Below are positions 57,840 to 64,000 of a stretch of 64,000 bases of DNA, one piece after another. The stretch is from Janthinobacterium sp. BJB426 (GTDB lineage: Bacteria > Pseudomonadota > Gammaproteobacteria > Burkholderiales > Burkholderiaceae_D). Each line of letters opens with the position of its first letter. Within the stretch, counting starts at the first letter, position 1. The notes below the pieces were generated by a model. That model did no database searches and had not been told where the DNA came from. It worked only from the letters and a program-made list of their open reading frames with translations. Both the position numbers and the translations under genes were made by a program. The DNA lies in the NCBI RefSeq assembly GCF_002735705.1, contig NZ_PDZL01000003.1, positions 62,001 through 126,000 of the forward strand. Reading direction: 5' to 3'.

Positions 57840-58929
57840 GCTCGTTCCTTATATGTACTGGAAAATTCAGGGTTACCGTGGTGGAAGTGCCAAACTCGGT
57901 GGCGATGTCGAGGTTGCCGCCGAACGACTGCATCATGCGGTGGCAAAACACCATGCCCCAGCCCTTGCCTTCGCCACCGCTGGCACTGACGGGGTCGATC
58001 AACAGCTGTTCGACGATCTCGGGGGCGATGCCGGCGCCATTGTCGCGCACCGTGATGCGGCCGGCGTCGATGCGGATGCCGATCGCCGGATGAGTCTGCT
58101 CACCGGCCGAACGCAAGGCATTCGCCAGCACGGACGACAAGATCAGCGCGACGCAATTGGGTGACTCGGCAATGGAGAAATCATCGCCCACGTCGACCGT
58201 GATGGCGGCGCGCTGGGCCGTGCTCAAGGGATAGCTGTCGAGCAAGGCGGCCAGCAGCTGGCGCGCGCTGCCGGCGCGGCGTCCGCCCTGCATGCCGGGA
58301 CCGGCGCTGGCCAGACGCACCGTATCGACAAAGCTGGCCAGCACGGACAGGCAATAGCGCGCATTGTCGTGCATCAAGGCCGCCGCTTCGCCGATCTCGG
58401 CCTGCGGTGCGGCATCCGCCTGCGCGCGCCGCGCGATGCCGCGCGCAAAATTGGCGATGGCCGCCAGCGGCGTGTTCAATTCATGCGCAAGAAAAGCCAG
58501 CGACTCTTCCATCGCCACCAGGCCCTGACGGCGCGCGGCGCGCTCGCGCCCCGTCTGCACGGCCAGCTGCAGCGCCGTTTGCATGGCGGCCAGGTCGAGC
58601 GGCTTTTCCAGCAGGCGGAACAAGGTGCCGCCATTGATCAGCTCCAGCAGCACGTCCTTGTCCGCATACGCGGTCACCAGCATGCAGACGATGTGGGGAT
58701 AGCGCTGCGCCACTTCCTGCAGCAGCTCGCTGCCCAGGCGATCCGGCATGCGGTAATCGGTAACGAGCACGTCGACCTGGCCGGCCTCGTCTTCCAGCAA
58801 GGCCAGCGCCGCATCGACGCTCTGCGCCGTCAACACGCGGTAGCGGGGTCCGGCGGCGCGCTCGAAATACTTGCAGGCGAGCGCTTCGTCGTCCACGTAC
58901 AGCACGCTGGCGCGGCTATCGTTGTCCAT
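57832..58929 (-). CDS. phcR: PhcR-like receiver-histidine kinase
   Basis: A 365-residue hybrid: receiver domain first (residues 7-125: VLYVDDEALACKYFERA, Asp in VLVTDYRMPDRLG), then a kinase module with the H-box LAFLAHELNTPLAAIANFARG and an ATPase domain (VRDNGAGIAPEIVEQ, GKGWGMVFCHRMMQSFGG). This REC-kinase order is the layout of PhcR. The start was taken at ATG 58929, overlapping the phcS stop by one base (TAATG). The longer frame to 58980 has no start signal. Confidence 0.82.
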   Translation of the reverse strand: MDNDSRASVLYVDDEALACKYFERAAGPRYRVLTAQSVDAALALLEDEAGQVDVLVTDYRMPDRLGSELLQEVAQRYPHIVCMLVTAYADKDVLLELINGGTLFRLLEKPLDLAAMQTALQLAVQTGRERAARRQGLVAMEESLAFLAHELNTPLAAIANFARGIARRAQADAAPQAEIGEAAALMHDNARYCLSVLASFVDTVRLASAGPGMQGGRRAGSARQLLAALLDSYPLSTAQRAAITVDVGDDFSIAESPNCVALILSSVLANALRSAGEQTHPAIGIRIDAGRITVRDNGAGIAPEIVEQLLIDPVSASGGEGKGWGMVFCHRMMQSFGGNLDIATEFGTSTTVTLNFPVHIRNEHD

Positions 58930-60272
58930 TAACGGCCCTCCCAGTCGGAGCGCTGCAAGTCGAAGTTCATGCTGGCCCACACCCCCAGCTCGCTTTCGGC
59001 GCTGAGGGTGCCGCCGTGGCGCTCGATCACGCCATAGCTGATGCTCAGCCCCAGCCCCAGCCCCTGCCCCACTTCGCGCGTGGTGAAGAACGGTTCGAAC
59101 ACGCGCGCCAGGTTTTCCGGAGCGATGCCGGGGCCGTTGTCGCGCACGCTGATGCGCAGACGGTTCTCGTCCCAGTGGGCCGTGATGCGGATCTCGAACG
59201 GCGGCGCATTGCCCTTGCGCATGGACAGCACGGCATTGCCCAGCAAGTTGATCAGCACGCCCACGATGGCCGCCTCGTCGCCGCGCACCAGGGTGTCGAC
59301 CGGCAAGTCGTGGCTGATGCTGACATTCTTCGTTTCATGCCCCACCAGGCGGATGGCCGCGTCGAGCGCGCTGCGGAACTGGAAGTGTCCCGTCTCCAGC
59401 TGGTTGCCGCTCTTGCGGTAGGCAAAGGTCTTCAAGTCGGAGACGATATGCTGCACGCGCAGCATGCCCTGCTTGGCGTCGGCCAGGCATTCACTGACCA
59501 GCGCGCTTTGCTTGGCGGCCGGGTCTTCGATGGCCACCTCGATGGCCATCATGCAGAAGTTCACGGGGTTATTGACTTCATGCAGCATGCCGGCGGCCAG
59601 GGTGCCGATGGCGGCCATTTTCTCCTGCTGCAGCATCTGCCCCTTGATATCGGCCAGACTTTTATTCGTTTCTTCCAGCTGCGTGTTCTTTTGCGCCACT
59701 TCCGCCTTCAGCTGGAACAGCATGAAGCGGGCGCGCTCATTGAAATAGGTAAACACGGCGCTGATGCTGGCCGACATGATGAGGAACAGACAGTTGACGA
59801 CAAACGTGCCGGCCAGGTCGAAGCCGCCCGCATGCCAGGCGCAGGCGGCCACGTACAGCAGGCAGGAAATGGCGCCGAAGACCATGTTTTGCCACAGGCC
59901 AAACGCCAGCACGATGCCCGACGAATAGATGGCCAGGGTCATGCCCACATAATAAATCGAGGTGGCGCCTTCCGTGACGGCGATCATCCAGGCGATCATG
60001 ATTTGCGGCAGGATCAGCCAGACAAACGTCAGCCCCTGGATGCGGTCTTGCGCCCAGCGCGTGCGCATGGCCAGCACGACGCAAAAGATCAGCACGGACA
60101 CAAGGATGCGCGCGCTGGTAAACGCCGACTGTTTATCGGGATACAGGGCCGAATCGAGGCCCATGCCCAGCAGGATCAGCACGATGCCCGTATAAGCCCC
60201 GCCACGGCTGAATTCCAGGCGGAAGTCGCGCAAAACGGCCGTGTAGCCGGCGTGCAGGCCTGGAGTATCCAT
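58929..60272 (-). CDS. phcS: PhcS-like membrane sensor histidine kinase
   Basis: A 447-residue kinase with six or so transmembrane helices in the first 185 residues and almost no periplasmic domain, suited to sensing a lipid-like signal. A coiled coil leads to the H-box AAGMLHEVNNPVNFCMMAI and the ATPase domain (LINLLGNAVLSM, VRDNGPGIAPENLARVFEPFF, GLGLSISYGVIERHGG). In Ralstonia PhcS senses 3-hydroxy fatty acid methyl ester. ATG at 60272 overlaps the preceding stop by one base (TGATG), showing translational coupling. Confidence 0.83.
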   Translation of the reverse strand: MDTPGLHAGYTAVLRDFRLEFSRGGAYTGIVLILLGMGLDSALYPDKQSAFTSARILVSVLIFCVVLAMRTRWAQDRIQGLTFVWLILPQIMIAWMIAVTEGATSIYYVGMTLAIYSSGIVLAFGLWQNMVFGAISCLLYVAACAWHAGGFDLAGTFVVNCLFLIMSASISAVFTYFNERARFMLFQLKAEVAQKNTQLEETNKSLADIKGQMLQQEKMAAIGTLAAGMLHEVNNPVNFCMMAIEVAIEDPAAKQSALVSECLADAKQGMLRVQHIVSDLKTFAYRKSGNQLETGHFQFRSALDAAIRLVGHETKNVSISHDLPVDTLVRGDEAAIVGVLINLLGNAVLSMRKGNAPPFEIRITAHWDENRLRISVRDNGPGIAPENLARVFEPFFTTREVGQGLGLGLSISYGVIERHGGTLSAESELGVWASMNFDLQRSDWEGR

Positions 60273-61666
60273 CAAGGAATGCTCACTTCCGCGAACACAT
60301 TCACGCCCGTCGCGTCGACATAGATCAGCGGGTCCGTTGCATGTTCGGGCAGCAAGGCCGACAGGCCCTCTTCATTGCGATAGATCAAATGCCATTCCAG
60401 CAAATGCTCCATGCCGAACTTGCCCGGATTGTCCGCGTGCACATTGGTGACGAGCAAACGTCCGCCCGGCCCCACGCGCGAAGCGAAATGCATCAGCAGG
60501 CGCGCGCACACCTTGTCGGACAGATAGTCGAACAGGCCGGCGCAATACACGGCGTCGAAACTGCCGGGCAAGCCCGTGATACCAGCGCCATGACGGCGCT
60601 TGAGCAAGTTGTGCACGGAATCGTGCACATAATCGATCTCGACCACGCGCCCCGTGCGCTGCATGATGGTGGTCAAACGCGCGCGCGTCCAGTCCAGGGT
60701 TTCGCTGCTGAAGTCGACAAGTTCGAAGGCCAGCCACTGCGCGTCCGGGCACGTTTCCAGGAAACGCTGCACCTCGATGGCCGGGCCGCAGCCCACGTTG
60801 AGCACTTTATACACACGCCCGGCAGCGCGCGCCGCGGCCGCCTTTTGCGACAGGAATTCCGTCAGGATATCGATGCGGTTGCGGTGCGCCGTCGCCACGG
60901 CCGCCTGCAGGAAAGCCGCATTGACGATCTGAAAATAGGTGCTCGGCCCTTGCCGTGGATCGTCGAGCAGCTGGTTGACCATCTGGTAGTCGCCCGCATA
61001 GCCGAGCGGCTTGGTAAACGTGCGGAAGACGAACGGCGCGCGCAGGATCAAGGGGTGCAGCGCCGCCTGGGCGAAGGCGCGGTGGGCCGGCGCCCGCTCT
61101 TCCTCGACGAGCGAGGCTTCCACCTCGAGCTGGCGCAAGTAAAGCTGGGTTTGCTCCATCAGCGGCAGGGCCAGTTCATCGAAGATGTCCGGGCGCAATC
61201 GGCCATTTTCCTTGGGCAGCGAGTCGGACAGGTCGACCTGCTCGACCCAGCGCGACACTTCCGACAAAAAGGCGCGCATTTCGTTGACGACGATCTGGTA
61301 ATCGCGGCGGATGCGGAAGCGCTCGCCCCAGCCGGCGACAAAGGCGCTGGACTCTTTCAATACGGCGCCCTTGACGACGACCACGTCGCTCAGCTCGCGC
61401 CACTCGTCGATCAGAGTCACGGAAACGATGGCGGTCAGGCCCGTGTTGACGCTGCTGATGACGACGGCCTTGCCCACGTAGGCGTTTTTCGCCCCCATGC
61501 GCACCGTCACGTCATTGAGCACTTCGCTGACCTGCACAATCGAGTATGGATTGTAGATTTCCATGACCAGCGAATTGCGCTGCAAGTTGAAAATCGTGCC
61601 GCGCACCGCCTCACCCTGGGTGTTGCGGAAACTGACGACTGGATCGATCTGCGATTGTGAATACAC
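60272..61666 (-). CDS. phcB: PhcB-like SAM-dependent methyltransferase, quorum-signal synthase
   Basis: A 464-residue protein with a PilZ-like N-terminal region (about residues 8-90: VSFRNTQGEAVRGTIFNLQRN) and a C-terminal class I methyltransferase domain (SAM motif VLNVGCGPAIEVQRFLE near 290; DAVYCAGLFDYLSDKV; GGRLLVTNVHADNP). In Ralstonia, PhcB methylates 3-hydroxy fatty acids to 3-OH PAME/MAME, the quorum signal. The ensuing genes match PhcS, PhcR and PhcQ in order. The start is GTG at 61666 without an evident ribosome-binding site, so it is uncertain. A hairpin-rich leader precedes it. Confidence 0.85.
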   Translation of the reverse strand: MYSQSQIDPVVSFRNTQGEAVRGTIFNLQRNSLVMEIYNPYSIVQVSEVLNDVTVRMGAKNAYVGKAVVISSVNTGLTAIVSVTLIDEWRELSDVVVVKGAVLKESSAFVAGWGERFRIRRDYQIVVNEMRAFLSEVSRWVEQVDLSDSLPKENGRLRPDIFDELALPLMEQTQLYLRQLEVEASLVEEERAPAHRAFAQAALHPLILRAPFVFRTFTKPLGYAGDYQMVNQLLDDPRQGPSTYFQIVNAAFLQAAVATAHRNRIDILTEFLSQKAAAARAAGRVYKVLNVGCGPAIEVQRFLETCPDAQWLAFELVDFSSETLDWTRARLTTIMQRTGRVVEIDYVHDSVHNLLKRRHGAGITGLPGSFDAVYCAGLFDYLSDKVCARLLMHFASRVGPGGRLLVTNVHADNPGKFGMEHLLEWHLIYRNEEGLSALLPEHATDPLIYVDATGVNVFAEVSIP

Positions 61667-61737
61667 GATTGAGCATTATCAAGTTGCCCGGTTTCCGGCG
61701 CACCACACTGGTGACGCCAGTTTCCAGGCTGGGTTAA

Positions 61738-61813
61738 GGCACGGCACACCGGTCGTCTGCCGCCGGCTCCGCCATCAAGATGGCGGTGTTGCGGCGTCGC
61801 GTGACGCCGTGCC
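61738..61813 (-). promoter_or_regulatory. Hairpin-rich leader upstream of phcB
   Basis: CCGCCATC / GATGGCGG (61769-61786) and CGGCGTC / GACGCCG (61792-61809) form local hairpins. GGCACGGC (61738-61745) can also pair with GCCGTGCC (61806-61813). That outer stem overlaps the second hairpin by four bases, so the two foldings exclude each other. It could be a terminator of the AraC transcript or a switchable leader. Confidence 0.45.
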
Positions 61814-61930
61814 GGAGCGCCTCAAAGCGCGTCTGTTCGCTCTCTGATCGAGTGTACTATGGATGTAGCAGAACGGGCAATTGTTCCCTCAGGAACGACT
61901 GTCCGTGGCGCTGGCGCGCAACGCCTTCGA

Positions 61931-62956
61931 TCATCCAGCGACGAACAGTGCCAGCGCGTGACGCAATAGTTGCGGCGTTTGCCCCGTCCAGCGCTTGAAC
62001 GAGCGACGGAAGTTGGTGGCATCATGAAAGCCTAGGTAGGCGGCCACGGCATCGTTGTCGTAGCCATGCGCCTGGAACAGATAAATCGCCTTGTGCGCAC
62101 GCACCTGGTCCAGCTCGGCCTGGAAATGCGTGCCATGGCGCGCCAGATGGCGCTTCAAGGTGGCGGGACTGACGCCGAACTCCTGCGCCGTGCGCTCCAG
62201 GGTCGGCGCGCAGCGGATATTCGCCAGCAGATAGTCGTACAGCGCGCCAAGCAGGCTGGCGGCGGGCACAGGAGCCAATGCCGCCGCGCGCAAGGCCAGC
62301 GCGGCCGCCGTCGCATTGCCGCGCGGCCAGGGCTTGTCGAGCCAGCTGGAATCGATGAGCATGGCATCGACCTGGCAATCAAAACGCAGCGCCTGGCCCA
62401 GGTGCACTTCATGCTGCTCCACGTGGCGGGGCCGCGCGCGGTTGAAGCAGAAGCGCCACGGCAAGGACTCTCCCGCCAGCCAGCGGCACATGGCCGCCAG
62501 CGCCGTCATGTGCATCTCCACCAGAAAAGGCAGCTGGCTCGGCGCGCCGAACGCATCGACCCAGTACAGCACATGCATGTCGCCCGCTTCGCGCAAACGC
62601 GGCTGTAACAGCGGACACAGCAAGGTATGGAAATCGCACAGGATGCTCAAGGCCTGGCGCAGATTCTGCGCCTGCAGCAAGGCGTGGCTGGCCGCGCCGT
62701 AATGTCCGGGCAGCATTTGCTGGCCCAGCATGAAACTGGTGTCGGCACTGTCCAGGCCGCGCGCCACGTTGGCCAGCAATTGCAGGTATTGCGCGGCGCT
62801 GACCTGGCTTTCCGCGGACGGCAGCGCGCCGCCATCGAGGCCCGTGCCCTTGAGCAGCGGCGCCACAGCCAATTCCCGGCTGCGCGCGTAATCGAGCACC
62901 AGCGCCGGCTGATGGTGGGCCGCGATGCTGGGGTCGCCTTGCTGGTTCAGCGGCAT
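61931..62956 (-). CDS. AraC-family regulator with an arabinose-binding-like N-terminus
   Basis: A 341-residue regulator. Residues 20-210 are the Arabinose_bd-type ligand domain (SRELAVAPLLKGTGLDGGALP, YLQLLANVARGLDSADTSFMLG). The C-terminus has two helix-turn-helix units (LERTAQEFGVSPATLKRHLARHG and DAVAAYLGFHDATNFRRSFKRWTGQTP, in pieces). This OruR/ArgR-like class usually controls nearby metabolic genes. Its start overlaps the stop of the GGDEF gene (TGATG), so the two form an operon. Whether it regulates phcB, 265 bases downstream, is not known. Confidence 0.88.
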   Translation of the reverse strand: MPLNQQGDPSIAAHHQPALVLDYARSRELAVAPLLKGTGLDGGALPSAESQVSAAQYLQLLANVARGLDSADTSFMLGQQMLPGHYGAASHALLQAQNLRQALSILCDFHTLLCPLLQPRLREAGDMHVLYWVDAFGAPSQLPFLVEMHMTALAAMCRWLAGESLPWRFCFNRARPRHVEQHEVHLGQALRFDCQVDAMLIDSSWLDKPWPRGNATAAALALRAAALAPVPAASLLGALYDYLLANIRCAPTLERTAQEFGVSPATLKRHLARHGTHFQAELDQVRAHKAIYLFQAHGYDNDAVAAYLGFHDATNFRRSFKRWTGQTPQLLRHALALFVAG

Positions 62957-63858
62957 CAGGCAGGCGCGGCGGAACTGATCCCGGCACCGGAGCGCGGCGT
63001 TTCCACGGCCCGGCTCAGCTCGGCCAGCACCACTTCCGGCACGCCATCGGTGAGCGAGCACGCATGCCGCAGGCTCAGGCGGATTTCACGATTGTCGTTG
63101 GCGTGGTGGCGCATCTGCCCCACCATGGCGCACAGGTGGCGCGCCTTCACAGCCGCATCCTCGCGCGACACGCCCGGCATCAGCACGGCAAAGCGGTCGC
63201 CCGCATAGCGGCACAGCAAATCGTCATTGCGCAAGTTCAACAGCAGCATGTGACCCACGGCTTGCAGCACGCGGTCGCCTTCGCGGTGGCCGTATTCGCG
63301 GTTAATCAGGTGAAAGCTGTCGATGTCGAGCAAGACCAGCGCGCAATCGAGGCCGGGCCGGCGCTCCTGCTCCAGGCGCATCTGCGTGCGCAGATAGCTG
63401 GCGTCGGCCAGTTGCGTGATGCGGTCGAAGGCGCGGTGGTCGCGGAACAGGCGTTCGCGCTTTTGCAGGTGTTCGTTCAGGCGGAACTGTTCCTGGCGCC
63501 AGTAATACATGCCGATCGTCAGCACCAGCATGCCAAACGGAATCAAGGCTTCCAGCCAGTTATCCCACACGGCGCTCTTATCAACGGCAAAGAATTCATC
63601 GAGGCAATCGGCCCAGGACCCCAGCATGATGGCGCACAGGCCGCCGGCGATCAGACTCGTCACCAGCCCGCGCGGCCGGCTGCTGAGTGTGAACAGGAAC
63701 CAGGTACCGGCCATGACGGCCGTGCCGCCTTCGCAGACGATATCCATCCACTTCCAGATGACAAACGGTTTGAGGTGCCCCAGTGTGGCGTACAGGAACA
63801 AGAACAGGGGCAACGCGAGCGCGGCGGCAATCAGGCTGTTACGGTGCAACGGCAGCAT
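62956..63858 (-). CDS. Membrane protein with a degenerate GGDEF domain
   Basis: A 300-residue protein with four or five transmembrane helices (about residues 6-115) and a C-terminal GGDEF domain. The metal Asp region is normal (LLDIDSFHLINREYGHREGD), but the active-site loop reads YAGDRFAVL where GG(D/E)EF is expected, so cyclase activity is improbable. It may bind GTP or c-di-GMP or act by protein contact. The start was placed at ATG 63858 (MLPLHRNSLIAAAL); the frame is open to 63915. It is translationally coupled to the AraC-type gene. Confidence 0.8.
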   Translation of the reverse strand: MLPLHRNSLIAAALALPLFLFLYATLGHLKPFVIWKWMDIVCEGGTAVMAGTWFLFTLSSRPRGLVTSLIAGGLCAIMLGSWADCLDEFFAVDKSAVWDNWLEALIPFGMLVLTIGMYYWRQEQFRLNEHLQKRERLFRDHRAFDRITQLADASYLRTQMRLEQERRPGLDCALVLLDIDSFHLINREYGHREGDRVLQAVGHMLLLNLRNDDLLCRYAGDRFAVLMPGVSREDAAVKARHLCAMVGQMRHHANDNREIRLSLRHACSLTDGVPEVVLAELSRAVETPRSGAGISSAAPA

Positions 63859-64000
63859 GTGGGAAACCTTTAAAAGTGGTGCTGTCGCCACGATAGCGCC
63901 CGCCCATGACGGCACGATGACATGCGCTGCGCCCGTGCGGCAGGTGCAAACGGCTCATCATTAGCAGTGCAGCTGCTGCAAATCTAGCAAGCCGCATCCC

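Overview
The window is GC-rich, densely coded DNA from a Gram-negative bacterium. The gene content (yciB-bolA-ppiC order, quinolinate-dependent NAD synthesis, heme uptake, a complete Phc-type quorum-sensing operon) points to a betaproteobacterium of the Burkholderiales, most likely Oxalobacteraceae close to Janthinobacterium. The genus is an inference from style and content and was not tested. I saw no rRNA, tRNA, CRISPR array, transposase or prophage, so this reads as a stretch of chromosome.

Layout. 1-4.3 kb: the N-terminal part of a LysR regulator, divergent from a small DUF2798 membrane protein, then a VOC protein, a lipoprotein that looks like a catalytically dead alpha/beta hydrolase, and a bifunctional beta-oxidation enzyme. 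4.9-9.5 kb: a chemotaxis cluster with a cytosolic PAS-PAS receptor, cheR, cheD and a protein with three CheW domains, preceded by a perfect FNR-type site. 9.5-16.7 kb: acyl-CoA ligase, selO-msrB, yciB-bolA, two tandem parvulin isomerases and alkD. 16.8-23.4 kb: a SnoaL-GNAT fusion, a zinc metallopeptidase, the nadA-nadC-solute-binding-protein operon and the ABC-F ATPase ybiT. 23.8-33.7 kb: many secreted or uncharacterised proteins, including a GNAT enzyme behind a LexA-type box and a DUF3334 protein with a CheC/CheX-like motif, ending in uppP. 33.9-41 kb: mntP, an arginase-family enzyme, a run of small orphan genes (one behind a second FNR-type site), yedK, a DUF418 membrane protein, ldcA and a hydrolase. 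41.1-46.5 kb: a heme locus (TonB receptor under a Fur-like palindrome, then a HemS-like protein carrying a signal peptide) and queE-queD-tadA. 46.8-56.7 kb: a histidine kinase, a diguanylate cyclase, a Phd/RelE toxin-antitoxin pair with a clear operator, M16 and M28 peptidases, an exported nuclease and an SRPBCC protein. 56.8-63.9 kb: a four-gene operon in the order methyltransferase, membrane kinase, REC-kinase, response regulator, matching Ralstonia phcBSRQ, with an AraC regulator and a degenerate GGDEF protein upstream on the same strand.

The two observations I rate highest are the phcBSRQ-like operon (a probable 3-hydroxy fatty acid methyl ester quorum-sensing system) and a 119-122 nt palindromic element present twice (after ybiT and after uppP). 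Its two copies differ by paired, compensatory changes, so it is a conserved folded element that I cannot assign to a named family. Other points of interest are a signal-peptide-bearing HemS, the FNR-like and LexA-like sites, and several proteins that keep a fold but have lost catalytic residues.
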